Assembly (NCBI RefSeq): GCF_009711475.1
Contig: NZ_SMMD01000938.1
Span: forward strand, 1-22,553
DNA: 22,553 bases
Source of the DNA: Fulvivirga aurantia
GTDB taxonomy: Bacteria > Bacteroidota > Bacteroidia > Cytophagales > Cyclobacteriaceae
Direction: 5' to 3'
Shown here: positions 13,193-21,379 of the stretch, piece after piece
Layout: every line of letters begins with the position of its first letter
Numbering within the stretch: position 1 is the stretch's first letter
Position numbers and translations under genes: made by a program
The notes under the pieces: model-generated
The model's database searches: none
Told to the model about the DNA's origin: nothing
The model's input: only the letters and a program-made list of their open reading frames with translations

Positions 13193-13222
13193 TTTCTAAT
13201 GGTTTTATTCGGTTTCTAATGG
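13193..13222 (+). repeat. Direct repeat TTTCTAATGG just ahead of and over the HTH gene start
   Basis: TTTCTAATGG occurs at 13193-13202 and again at 13213-13222, exactly 20 bp apart (two helical turns); the second copy contains the ATG of the small HTH gene. A protein could bind both copies on one face of the DNA, which would allow autoregulation. It may also be chance in an AT-rich spacer. Confidence 0.35.
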
Positions 13223-13404
13223 ATGATCAGTTTTTTCAAATACGGTTTGTGAGCAAGGCTGAACTGGCCGAAAGGTTCGGCATCAGTCGGGAAACGCTGC
13301 GCTTGAAACTGAAAGAAGTTGAGGGGCTGAATACCGGAAGACGGCAGTTGTTGTATCCCTGGGAGGTGAGGTTGGTTTACTTATACTTTAGTTCCGGTAG
13401 ATAG
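13219..13404 (+). CDS. Small HTH DNA-binding protein divergent from the cluster
   Basis: 61 residues. A short N-terminus is followed by an HTH, SKAELAERFGISRETLRLKL (about 12-31), and a closing segment RRQLLYPWEVRLVYLYF. The layout matches the 87-residue HTH protein at the other end of the cluster (ELAE, a six-residue turn, a recognition helix, then LLxPxxVRxxx). The gene is divergent from the cluster and shares with it the 13035-13218 spacer with the candidate operator, which makes it a plausible local regulator. The start ATG lies within a repeated decamer. No other in-frame ATG is available without losing the HTH. Confidence 0.72.
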   Translation: MDDQFFQIRFVSKAELAERFGISRETLRLKLKEVEGLNTGRRQLLYPWEVRLVYLYFSSGR

Positions 13405-13409
13405 TACAC

Positions 13410-13444
13410 GTTCATTTTAACTCTAAATACTCTAAATAATGAAC
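13410..13444 (+). repeat. Inverted repeat with tandem CTCTAAATA in the HTH-AbiE spacer
   Basis: Immediately after the small HTH gene, GTTCATT (13410-13416) pairs with AATGAAC (13438-13444); between them CTCTAAATA is repeated twice head to tail (13421-13429, 13430-13438). The rest of the 184-base spacer up to the AbiEi start shows only a possible 26-codon reading frame that I do not trust. There is no T run, so this is not an obvious terminator. Confidence 0.35.
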
Positions 13445-13558
13445 ACAAACAAATCGCAATTAAGATGATCCCTCAATTTAACCGCGAACGGTTTATACTT
13501 AGTGAGATTCAAGTACTAAAGGTGCCTATTTATAACATTTTTTAAACCACTGCTTGAA

Positions 13559-13621
13559 TTGGTTTATTTTTATAACGAAATTAGTACCATGAGTACCCAA
13601 AATGAGTCAAAAATAAACCAA
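13559..13621 (+). promoter_or_regulatory. Perfect 13-bp inverted repeat flanking the AbiEi start codon
   Basis: TTGGTTTATTTTT (13559-13571) and AAAAATAAACCAA (13609-13621) are exact reverse complements; with one mismatch they extend to 16 bp outward. The start codon of the antitoxin gene (13589-13591) lies in the 37-bp spacer, and the arms are 50 bp apart start to start. AbiEi antitoxins are known to repress their own promoter through inverted repeats, so this is a good candidate autoregulatory operator. It could also form an mRNA stem closing off the start. Confidence 0.65.
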
Positions 13622-14362
13622 CTCTTACGGCTACAGCCGCCCGGTGTTGTATTATTAGCCTCCTGGCTAACTGAAAAAGGATACAGCCTTGACTTGCAGA
13701 AGCGATACCGAAAAAGCAAGTGGTTGGAATCCATGGGTTCCGGGGCTATGAAGCGAACTGATGAAAAGGTGGACGTTACAGGTGCGCTATTTGCTCTCCA
13801 GTCTCAAAAGGGCATGAGCATACATATAGGTGCCAAGTCGGCCCTGGCTTATCTGGGTAAAGTGCAGTATCTGGAGCTTCACTCCAAAAAAGTTTATCTC
13901 TTTGGAGATAAGGATGAAAGATTACCCGCCTGGTTCAAACAATACCAATGGGGTGTTGAGATCAATTATTTAAGTACTTCTTTTCTTCCTCCCGGTTTGG
14001 GGTTAACTACTATAGACCAGTCCACTTTCCAACTCAAAATATCCGGTGCAGCCCGGGCTATGATGGAATGCCTGTACCTGGTACCGGAAAAACAACAACT
14101 GGTGGAATGCTATGAACTCATGGAGAGTTTGAACAACCTGCCACCGGCCAAAGTGCAAACACTACTGGAAGCCTGTACTTCCGTGAAGGTGAAGAGGCTA
14201 TTCCTGTATCTGGCAGAGAAAGCTAAACATGCCTGGTTCAGGCATCTAAAGTTTGATCAAATAGATTTGGGTAGCGGTAAAAGAAGCCTGGTCAAAAACG
14301 GGACTTACGTAGCTAAATATCAAATCACCGTACCTCAAGAACTGGAAAACTATGGCCACTGA
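13589..14362 (+). CDS. abiEi: AbiEi-family antitoxin of a type IV toxin-antitoxin pair
   Basis: 257 residues from the ATG at 13589 (MSTQNESK); a TTG 30 bases upstream is a possible but less likely start. The N-terminal part (about 10-60) begins with a helical winged-helix-like region (LASWLTEKGYSLDLQKRYRKSKWLESMG), followed by a domain with LQSQKGMSIHIGAKSALAYLG, characteristic of AbiEi proteins, and a C-terminal part with SLVKNGTYVAKYQITVP, the usual AbiEi ending. Known AbiEi proteins repress their own operon and neutralise the toxin. It overlaps the toxin gene by 11 bp in the standard antitoxin-first order. The inverted repeat over its start supports autoregulation. Confidence 0.85.
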   Translation: MSTQNESKINQLLRLQPPGVVLLASWLTEKGYSLDLQKRYRKSKWLESMGSGAMKRTDEKVDVTGALFALQSQKGMSIHIGAKSALAYLGKVQYLELHSKKVYLFGDKDERLPAWFKQYQWGVEINYLSTSFLPPGLGLTTIDQSTFQLKISGAARAMMECLYLVPEKQQLVECYELMESLNNLPPAKVQTLLEACTSVKVKRLFLYLAEKAKHAWFRHLKFDQIDLGSGKRSLVKNGTYVAKYQITVPQELENYGH

Positions 14363-15254
14363 AATATACCGCAGACAGGTAGCTCTATTGTTCAATGTAC
14401 TTCCAGAGGTGGCCAAAGAAGAAATCTTTGCGTTGCACGGAGGTACGGCCATCAATTTGTTTGTTCGCAATATGCCACGTTTATCCGTAGATATTGACCT
14501 GACCTATCTTCCTATTGAAGACAGAAAAGATTCATTACAAAATATATCGGATGGCCTTTCCAGAATAAGCGAAAGTATTCTCACAGTCTTGCCCAAAGCT
14601 AAGATATCCCTTGTTGAAGAAACCTCAAAGCTTCTGATCGCACACCAAGGTGCGCAAATCAAACTGGAAGTAAACCAAACCAACCGGGGAGCCTTGCATG
14701 ATCCCGATATACTGCCATTATGCGAAAAGGCGCAGGAAGAGTTTGAGGTTTTTTGTGAGGTGCCAGTCATTGGTATGGGCCAACTCTACGGAGGTAAAAT
14801 ATGCGCTGCCTTAGATCGTCAGCATCCGAGAGACCTTTTTGATGTGAAGTACTTTTTAGCCAATACTGAATTCACTGATGAGCACAGAGAAGGGTTGCTT
14901 CTAGCTATTCTCAGTAGCAACCGCCCAATGGAAGAGTTACTCTATCCTAATCTTCTTGATCAAAAAACTACGCTGACCAATCAATTTGAAGGAATGACCA
15001 ACGAGTCTTTTGAATACTCGGATTTTGAAAAAGCGAGGGAGAATCTTATCATAGCAATCCACGAATCTCTAACAGGCCGTGATAAAGAGTTCCTGTTATC
15101 CGTTCAAAGTCTTCAGCCCGACTGGAGTATTTATGATTTTGAGCGTTTTCCGTCTGTTCAGTGGAAGCTTCAAAATTTGGAAAGGCTAAAAGAAGATAAT
15201 TCAGCTAAGTATCTGGAACAGTTGAATGGGTTGAGATTAAAATTGAATTCATAA
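14352..15254 (+). CDS. abiEii: AbiEii-family nucleotidyltransferase toxin
   Basis: 300 residues. The nucleotidyltransferase-like core is complete: HGGTAINLF (Gly30-Gly31-Thr), RLSVDIDLTY with Asp47 and Asp49, LKLEVN-like strand IKLEVNQ (about 103-109), and the downstream KICAALDRQHPRDLFDVKYF with Lys149, Asp155, Arg160, Asp161 and Asp164. These are the four motif regions of AbiEii/DUF1814 toxins, which block growth and cause abortive infection by transferring nucleotides to target RNA. All key residues are kept, so the toxin looks active. The gene starts 11 bp before the antitoxin stop. It ends with a helical region of about 60 residues. Confidence 0.9.
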   Translation: MATEIYRRQVALLFNVLPEVAKEEIFALHGGTAINLFVRNMPRLSVDIDLTYLPIEDRKDSLQNISDGLSRISESILTVLPKAKISLVEETSKLLIAHQGAQIKLEVNQTNRGALHDPDILPLCEKAQEEFEVFCEVPVIGMGQLYGGKICAALDRQHPRDLFDVKYFLANTEFTDEHREGLLLAILSSNRPMEELLYPNLLDQKTTLTNQFEGMTNESFEYSDFEKARENLIIAIHESLTGRDKEFLLSVQSLQPDWSIYDFERFPSVQWKLQNLERLKEDNSAKYLEQLNGLRLKLNS

Positions 15255-15322
15255 ACGTCTCTATTATGCACTATCTATAAGCTGTGATTTTTAAAACTGA
15301 ATGATTATTTTCAAAGACAAAA

Positions 15323-17023
15323 ATGTATGAGCGATCTATCAAATACGGCCTCAATAAAATAACAGGTGAACAGCTCGATGCTGATGAAATTTTTTCTAAC
15401 ACCAAAGAAGCTTTTGCCTTAAAAAAGCAGTTTATTATTGAAAAGCATGTGATACATTGTAAGGAATGCGATCAGGAGTTATTCATCACCACTAGTAAAT
15501 ATGACAGACTACATTTTAGACATTCTCCACAATCAAATCCTTGTATTTTAAAGCAGAATAACCTCAGCTCAGAGGAGTTTGAGGCGATTAACAAAATTAT
15601 TGCTGCTAAAGAAAGCCCAAGACACAAGTATCTGAAAAATAGAATCGGTTCATTAGCACTCAAAACTCCTGATGTTGATACAGAATCTGTACAGATAGAT
15701 GATAAATTTATTATTGTGGGAAGTGAAAAGAGAAGGCCAGATGTGTACTTCTCATACAAAGGTTATCAAATAGCCTTTGAAATTCAGCTTTCTGCACTAC
15801 CACTGAAATACATTCTTGATCGCCAGAATTTTTATACTAAAAATGGTATTTACCTTATCTGGATTCTAGACGATTTCAATGTCCATGGGCAAACACAAAC
15901 CGAAAGAGATATAAAGTACCTCGACAGTCACCAAAATTTCTTCAAGTTGGACGAACGATCAGAGGACACTTTACAACTTCTTTGCGATTTTAAAAAGCCA
16001 TTTTTAAACTCTGAAAATGATCTTAGGCATAAATGGATACAAAAGCCAGTCACTCTTGAACAACTAACTTTTGACCCTAACACTAAAAAAGCTTACTACT
16101 TTGATCTTGAAAAGAACAACAGGTCGGAAGTAGCCAGACAACAAAAGATTGCTGAGGAGATAAAGCAAAGACAAAAAATAGAAACTCGGAAACGAGAATT
16201 AGAAACAGCGGAGGAAGAAGTTGATGATATGATAAATTTTATGAGACACCTCTACAAAAATGATCATTTTCCTTTTGAGAAGGAGCTTAGTAAGCTCGTG
16301 CATTTTAACGAACAACAAATACGACTTCTCAACAAGAAACTTTCATTTAAGAATAAGCATGCCCCAGAAACAGGTCGGCCTTTTATCATTGAAATGATTA
16401 CATCCCAAACACACCCAAACTTTTTGCAGTTTATACTAAGGGCTAACCATATTGAGAAGGATGTAAATGTATTGGATAGAGAAGGTTTATCAGCACTTCA
16501 ATACGTATTTCAACCTGAATATTATGCTTATCGAGAAATAGTTGTCAAATCATTATTCAAAGCCGGATATGAATTGACCACATCAGACAAAGCATTTTTT
16601 GAACAACAAAATACTACCGCCAGCAACCAGTTGGAAGCAGAGCGGCAATATTTACGGATTCAATTTTATGAGAGGTTAAGAGGCAGGAGTTATTATATTG
16701 ATGATGTAACAAATATTGACAGAGTGATCTATACCCTGCAGTCCATTCACGACAATAAAATACAAGGCTTTAATTTGAAAAATTTTGTAGCCTTAACCAA
16801 TAATGCGATAGAATATTATCCCAAACATTGGGTCTATATTGAGAATGCATTAAAAATCAAATGCCTTTGGGATATAGTCATTAGTTCTGACAAGAAAATG
16901 AGCTTTCAAAAGAAATTAGCAAAACACAAATCATTGAACATTGACTATGATTTTCGTAATCATGGGTTGATCAACATTCTGTTCCCGGAGCTAACAAAAG
17001 AAGTAAATCCGAATATCTTTTGA
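15323..17023 (+). CDS. CoiA-like nuclease candidate with zinc-ribbon-like start and ankyrin-like C-terminus
   Basis: 566 residues. An N-terminal metal-binding-like patch has Cys46-x-x-Cys49 (HCKECDQELF), HFRH (64-67) and Cys74. A nuclease-like core follows: RRPDVYF (Asp140), then AFEIQ (Glu153, Gln155) and YILDRQNFYTKNGIYLIWIL, which matches the D...ExQ form of the PD-(D/E)XK fold seen in CoiA-related proteins. Residues about 266-315 are a charged coiled coil; 355-425 resemble a degenerate ankyrin-type repeat (VLDREGLSALQYVF). The rest of the C-terminus is helical. The base composition is visibly more AT-rich than that of the neighbouring genes, which suggests separate acquisition. Next to AbiE, a defence role is plausible but unproven. 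Confidence 0.65.
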   Translation: MYERSIKYGLNKITGEQLDADEIFSNTKEAFALKKQFIIEKHVIHCKECDQELFITTSKYDRLHFRHSPQSNPCILKQNNLSSEEFEAINKIIAAKESPRHKYLKNRIGSLALKTPDVDTESVQIDDKFIIVGSEKRRPDVYFSYKGYQIAFEIQLSALPLKYILDRQNFYTKNGIYLIWILDDFNVHGQTQTERDIKYLDSHQNFFKLDERSEDTLQLLCDFKKPFLNSENDLRHKWIQKPVTLEQLTFDPNTKKAYYFDLEKNNRSEVARQQKIAEEIKQRQKIETRKRELETAEEEVDDMINFMRHLYKNDHFPFEKELSKLVHFNEQQIRLLNKKLSFKNKHAPETGRPFIIEMITSQTHPNFLQFILRANHIEKDVNVLDREGLSALQYVFQPEYYAYREIVVKSLFKAGYELTTSDKAFFEQQNTTASNQLEAERQYLRIQFYERLRGRSYYIDDVTNIDRVIYTLQSIHDNKIQGFNLKNFVALTNNAIEYYPKHWVYIENALKIKCLWDIVISSDKKMSFQKKLAKHKSLNIDYDFRNHGLINILFPELTKEVNPNIF

Positions 17024-17204
17024 TTTAGTCAGGCTGTAGTGATTTCTTTAGTTGATTTTAATAATATCAGCTTCCAATACGTATTCTTATTCTATTGATT
17101 AATCTATTCCTTTACCTCTTCTTTTTGTTCACTATCAAAGTATCGGATATCAGCATTAATGAACGGTTTCAAAACCACGCATTCATATATATAGAGTTTA
17201 AGTA

Positions 17205-17996
17205 TCACTTTGCTAACTTTAATATTCTGATAGCACCGCGCATTACAAAAGCGAAAACAATGCCTCCAATCGCCAGGTCGGGCCACTTACTTTCCAGAAA
17301 ATAAACCAGTACACCGGCCAGTATTACCCCTCCGTTGACGATGATGTCATTGGAAGTGAAAATTGCACTGGCCTGCATGTGGGCCTCTTTGCTTTTTGCC
17401 TTGTTAATCAGCCATAGCGAGACCAAGTTACCCGTTAAAGCCAGCAGGGAAACAATAATCATCCACTGGAAAAGGGGTGTTTCGCTTTGGGTGAAAAACC
17501 TGCGTAATACTTCCGAAAAGCCAAGCAGTGCCAGCCCCATCTGAAAATAACCACTGATCTTTGCTACTTTTTTCTTACGGGAAATAGCTGCTCCCACAGC
17601 AAATAGGCTCAGGGAATAAACAATAGAATCAGCCAGCATATCCAACGAGTCGGCTATCAGGCCCATGGAACTGGATATCCATCCGGTGGTCATTTCGGCT
17701 ACAAAAAATCCAAAATTGATGCCCAATACCCACCACAGTATTTTCTTTTGCTTGGTCTCGTCTTCGGCAATGGGCATTTCTGCCTCAGAAGTACCTTGTA
17801 GTTGATCGTTGAGGTTTAGTTCACTGATAGCATTTTGTATAGGAAGTACTTCATCCTGATGAAATACTTCCAGCTTCCGTGCCGGAATGTCAAACTCCAG
17901 GTGCTTTACCTGGCTCAGAGGTTCCAGCTTCATGCGGATCATTTGCTCCTCAGAGGGGCAGTCCATATTGGTTATTTTGAATGTGCTTTTATTCAT
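17205..17996 (-). CDS. CDF-type cation efflux transporter with N-terminal HMA-like domain
   Basis: 263 residues, last gene of the metal operon. Residues 1-66 form an HMA-like domain with ITNMDCPSEEQ, where a single Cys replaces the usual CxxC. Residues about 84-262 are the membrane part of a cation diffusion facilitator: helix WWVLGINFGFFVAEMTTG, then GLIADSLDMLADS with Asp116, Asp119 and Asp123, and later FTSNDIIVNGG (Asn216, Asp217) in the place of the second metal-site helix. The C-terminal cytoplasmic domain of many CDF proteins is absent. It would export Zn2+ or a similar divalent metal from the cytoplasm. It overlaps the DUF3703 gene by 8 bp. Confidence 0.85.
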   Translation of the reverse strand: MNKSTFKITNMDCPSEEQMIRMKLEPLSQVKHLEFDIPARKLEVFHQDEVLPIQNAISELNLNDQLQGTSEAEMPIAEDETKQKKILWWVLGINFGFFVAEMTTGWISSSMGLIADSLDMLADSIVYSLSLFAVGAAISRKKKVAKISGYFQMGLALLGFSEVLRRFFTQSETPLFQWMIIVSLLALTGNLVSLWLINKAKSKEAHMQASAIFTSNDIIVNGGVILAGVLVYFLESKWPDLAIGGIVFAFVMRGAIRILKLAK

Positions 17997-18381
17997 GAAA
18001 TTCTGTATTTGGATGAATGCCAGCCCTTTTAAATATGGCTTTTAGATCCCCTTCTATTTTCATTGGCTTGAGGGGCGGTACGTTGGCTCCTCCGGTATTT
18101 CCAACCGGAATCTTTCCAACAAAAGACTTAACACCCCCTACAAGTAATCTGGGAATTTGACCAAGTATTTCTTTCGCACTTTTTATATGAACCCCAAACA
18201 GCAGCATTTTCCAGTGAACATAGCTGTGATGCCAGGGATATGCCTGACCTATTATATGAGCTCGCTCAAGATGGTGCCAGGCTCCCTGAAGATTACCGGC
18301 TTTAAATTGCTGATCATATTCATTCAGTTCTCGTTTAAAATAAGGCTGAAGCTTTTTAGGCATGATGGTATTTAATTTCAT
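17989..18381 (-). CDS. DUF3703 family protein of the metal-resistance operon
   Basis: 130 residues. The sequence matches the DUF3703 pattern: an N-terminal helix (YFKRELNEYDQQFKAGNLQGAW), then HHLERAHIIGQAYPWHHSYVHWKMLLFG with several conserved His and Trp residues, and a glycine-rich end with GGANVPPLKPM. The family is of unknown function and is commonly found beside heavy-metal efflux genes; the row of histidines (residues about 36, 37, 42, 51, 52, 56) could bind metal. The start could be the ATG at 18381 or the one six codons later (MPKKLQPYF), which looks more natural. It lies 51 bp after the P-type ATPase gene. Confidence 0.8.
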   Translation of the reverse strand: MKLNTIMPKKLQPYFKRELNEYDQQFKAGNLQGAWHHLERAHIIGQAYPWHHSYVHWKMLLFGVHIKSAKEILGQIPRLLVGGVKSFVGKIPVGNTGGANVPPLKPMKIEGDLKAIFKRAGIHPNTEFHE

Positions 18382-18432
18382 ATCAATCCGATTAGGTATT
18401 TCAAAAGGCTTTTTTTCATAAGAATCAAAGGC

Positions 18433-20934
18433 TTAACTATTATCTCTCTTATAAGCCAACAACCTCAACGCATTAAATACTACCACCAGGGTAGAACCCT
18501 CGTGGATTAACACTGCAATACCGATATTGGCAAACCCGAAAATCGTGGCGGGTATCAACAAGGCCACAATACCCAAACTCATCCACAGGTTCTGTTTGAT
18601 GATCCCTTTTGACTTCCTGCTTAGCCCGATAGCAAAGGGCAAAGTTTCCAGCTTGTCGGCCATCAGGGCAATGTCTGCTGTTTCGAGAGCTACATCGCTT
18701 CCTGCCGCTCCCATAGCAATTCCTACGGTACTGTTGGCCATGGCCGGGGCATCATTCACACCATCGCCAACCATGGCTACTTTGTCTTCTTTTTGTCTAA
18801 GCTCCTTAATGGCTTCTACTTTTTCTTCCGGCAGCAGACTGCCCCAGGCATCTGTAAGGCCTATTTCTTTAGCTACCGCATCGGCCACTTTCTGATTGTC
18901 TCCGGTAAGCATGATCATGCGTTTGATACCAATCTTTTTCAACCGCTCCAGGGTATTTTTCGCTTCTTCCCTCGGGGTATCCATCAGGGCGATGATGCCG
19001 AGGTAGCTGTCATTTTGCCGGATCAGCATGGTGGTATTACCGGCTGACTCCAATGACTTTACTTTTTCTTCAATGTCATTAGATGGTTTGTAATCATCCA
19101 GCGACTCAAACAAGTCTAGATTACCAATGTAAATCTTATCGCCATTCAAATTTGCTTTGATGCCTTTTCCGAGTACGGCTTCCAAATCTTCGGCCTGAGG
19201 TATATTGGCAGCTTTCAGGCGCTCTTTTCCATCACGCACTACGGCTTTAGCCAAAGGGTGATCACTGAGATTTTCTACAGCAATGGCGGTTTTCAACAGT
19301 TCTTCTTCGCTCACTTCACTCAGGGTAATTACTTCGGTAAGTTTTGGCTTTCCTTCGGTTAGCGTACCGGTTTTGTCAAAAGCCAGGGCCGTGAGCACAC
19401 CCAGGTCTTCCAGTGGCCGCCCACCTTTAATGAGCACACCGCTTTTGGCGGCCCGGGCAACCCCACTCAAAACAGCACTCGGAGTAGAAATAGCCAAGGC
19501 GCAGGGACTGGCTGCCACCAGCACGGCCATAGATCGGTAAAAGCTTTCACTAAAAGTTTCATCAATGACCAAGAAAGCAAAATTCAACAGCACTACTAAG
19601 GCCAGCACCGAAGGCACAAAATATTTCTCAAACTTATCGGTAAACCGCTGGGTGGGCGACTTTTGGGTTTGTGCTTCATTGACCAGCTTCACCAGCCGTG
19701 ACAAAGTAGAATCTTTAGCTTCTTTGATCACCTTTATTTCCAGCGAGTTGTTGCCATTGATGGTACCGGAAAACACCCGGTTTTCATCCTTTATTTCGCT
19801 TACCTGTGACCAGTCCTTGTCGGGATCATCCACCGGTTCCTTGTCCACTGGTACACTTTCTCCGGTGATTGGGGCCTGATTCACACTGCTTGTGCCATCT
19901 ACTACTACACCATCAGCCGAAATTTTGCTGTTGGGCTTTACCACGATGATATCTCCCAAGCTCAAATGCTCAATGCCCACTTCCTTAGTTTTGCCGTTCT
20001 TTTTGAGTAATGCGGTTTTTGGGGCCAGTTCTGCCAGGGCGGCAATGGATTTGCGGGCTTTGTTCATGGCATAATGCTCCAGGGCATGGCCCATGCTGAA
20101 GAGGAACAGCAGTAAAGCACCCTCCGCCCATTCACCCAAAATAGCCGCACCAATGGCTGCCACCAGCATGAGAAAGTCAATCTCAAAGCCTCCTTTGGAA
20201 ACAGTTTCTACCGCTTCTTTAGCCGTATAAAAACCACCAAAGAAATACGCTGCGATGTAGAGCGTCAAGCTTACCCATGAAGGAATAGCTTCTACATAAG
20301 AAAGCCCAAAACCAATGCCGAGCAGTGCCCCGCAAATGATAGAAAAAATCAGCTCGGTATTTTTGCCGAAAATGCCTCCGTGTGAGTGGTCGTGATCTTC
20401 CCCTTCCTCATGATCATGTTCTTTTTCCTGAGTTTCCCTTGTTTCAGATTTGCTGGCCTGCTGTAAAAATCGCTCTGCACTTACCCGTGTATCGGGGATG
20501 TCCAGCCCTTCTTTCCTTAACGATTTCAGTATCTCCGCTTCATCTATTTTGGTAGTATCAAATTCCAAACGCACCAGGCCGGAGCCTGAGACGGAGGCTT
20601 CCAAAATCCCCTCTTTGCTCCGGAGATTTCGCTCAAAGTTACGGGCATGCCGAGTGTGCCGTATCCCCTCAACTTCTATGAGTTTATGGCCAAACTTCTT
20701 GGTGATTTCTGCCCCGGTTTGCTCCGCTAATTTTTGGATTAGGTCAATGGATATCACCTCAGGATCGTAGTGAAAGCAGAGCTGTGGAACACCATTATCA
20801 GTTTCATCAGCCACATGCACTTTTTCCAGGCCTTGGGTATCCTGAAGGCGGCCGATGAGTTTATCTACACATTGATCTTTTTCATCCGGTACTTCCGGCA
20901 GCATCACCGGTATTTGTACTTGTAGTTTTTTCAT
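18433..20934 (-). CDS. P1B-type heavy-metal ATPase (P1B-4-like signatures)
   Basis: 833 residues from the ATG at 20932-20934 (MKKLQVQ), one base after the Fur stop; an ATG 12 codons earlier would overlap the Fur gene. The core is complete: TGES (about 357-360), SPC in the metal-site helix (476-478), DKTGT (Asp520), HPLA (559), TGD and GDGVND (723-728), and HEGST near the end (811-815). SPC plus HEG[GS]T is the mark of the P1B-4 class (Co/Zn and related metals) rather than the CPC of copper or ZntA pumps. The N-terminus has two HMA-like domains without CxxC; the second has HTRH (93-96) there. A His/Glu/Asp-rich linker (about 173-187) precedes the first helix. It pumps divalent metal out of the cytoplasm. 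Confidence 0.93.
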   Translation of the reverse strand: MKKLQVQIPVMLPEVPDEKDQCVDKLIGRLQDTQGLEKVHVADETDNGVPQLCFHYDPEVISIDLIQKLAEQTGAEITKKFGHKLIEVEGIRHTRHARNFERNLRSKEGILEASVSGSGLVRLEFDTTKIDEAEILKSLRKEGLDIPDTRVSAERFLQQASKSETRETQEKEHDHEEGEDHDHSHGGIFGKNTELIFSIICGALLGIGFGLSYVEAIPSWVSLTLYIAAYFFGGFYTAKEAVETVSKGGFEIDFLMLVAAIGAAILGEWAEGALLLFLFSMGHALEHYAMNKARKSIAALAELAPKTALLKKNGKTKEVGIEHLSLGDIIVVKPNSKISADGVVVDGTSSVNQAPITGESVPVDKEPVDDPDKDWSQVSEIKDENRVFSGTINGNNSLEIKVIKEAKDSTLSRLVKLVNEAQTQKSPTQRFTDKFEKYFVPSVLALVVLLNFAFLVIDETFSESFYRSMAVLVAASPCALAISTPSAVLSGVARAAKSGVLIKGGRPLEDLGVLTALAFDKTGTLTEGKPKLTEVITLSEVSEEELLKTAIAVENLSDHPLAKAVVRDGKERLKAANIPQAEDLEAVLGKGIKANLNGDKIYIGNLDLFESLDDYKPSNDIEEKVKSLESAGNTTMLIRQNDSYLGIIALMDTPREEAKNTLERLKKIGIKRMIMLTGDNQKVADAVAKEIGLTDAWGSLLPEEKVEAIKELRQKEDKVAMVGDGVNDAPAMANSTVGIAMGAAGSDVALETADIALMADKLETLPFAIGLSRKSKGIIKQNLWMSLGIVALLIPATIFGFANIGIAVLIHEGSTLVVVFNALRLLAYKRDNS

Positions 20935-20935
20935 G

Positions 20936-21367
20936 TTAATCGCTTTTTGGAATGCTTGAACAGACATCACAAACTCCTTTCACTACCAGATTGGCTTCTT
21001 CAGGTTGATATCGTTCAGGCAACTCTATATTGGGTATTTTATAGCTGGTAAGGCATTTGGTTTGTCCGCATACTCTGCAGTGAAAATGTAAATGCAGATC
21101 TCTTTCTATTTCACATTTACACCCATCTTCACATAAAGCATATTTGGGCACACCGGTACCATCATCAATGCTATGTACCATGCCATTTTCTTCAAACACC
21201 TTCAATGTTCGGTAAAGAGTTGTCCGATCAGACTTTTCAAATGCCTCATAGATATCCGTAAGGCTCACTGCGGCATCTCTTTCAAGCAAGTATTCTAAAA
21301 CCAACAGACGCATGGCTGTTGGCTTAATTTCGTGTGATTTTAAATTTTCTTCTAATGCTCTGATCAT
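20936..21367 (-). CDS. Fur-family metal-responsive transcriptional regulator
   Basis: 143 residues. The winged helix covers about 1-75 (RLLVLEYLLER, SLTDIYEAFEKSDRTTLYRTLKVFEENGMV). The metal-binding and dimer part has HLHFHCRVC (His92, His94, His96, Cys97, Cys100) and CDVC (Cys133, Cys136), the four-Cys structural zinc site of Fur/Zur proteins. An extra cluster CEDGCKC (79-85) in the linker is unusual and could widen metal sensing. It lies between the adaptor and ATPase genes (12 bp and 1 bp from them), so it most likely senses metal and represses this operon. Zur-like zinc sensing or sensing of another divalent metal cannot be told apart here. Confidence 0.9.
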   Translation of the reverse strand: MIRALEENLKSHEIKPTAMRLLVLEYLLERDAAVSLTDIYEAFEKSDRTTLYRTLKVFEENGMVHSIDDGTGVPKYALCEDGCKCEIERDLHLHFHCRVCGQTKCLTSYKIPNIELPERYQPEEANLVVKGVCDVCSSIPKSD

Positions 21368-21379
21368 GATTCTTCTATA

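Noticed and set aside
13465..13545. A 26-codon plus-strand reading frame in the spacer before AbiEi
   Set aside because: Too short, no domain or context support, and it may be a chance frame; not annotated as a gene.
17024..17204. Possible terminator or small RNA between the convergent CoiA-like and CDF genes
   Set aside because: I found no convincing GC-rich stem followed by a T run on either strand in this AT-rich 181-base spacer.
17104..17286. Minus-strand 60-codon frame overlapping the end of the CDF gene, considered as a frameshifted C-terminal domain
   Set aside because: The CDF frame ends at a natural place for this short form (RILKLAK) and the other frame does not resemble the CDF cytoplasmic domain.
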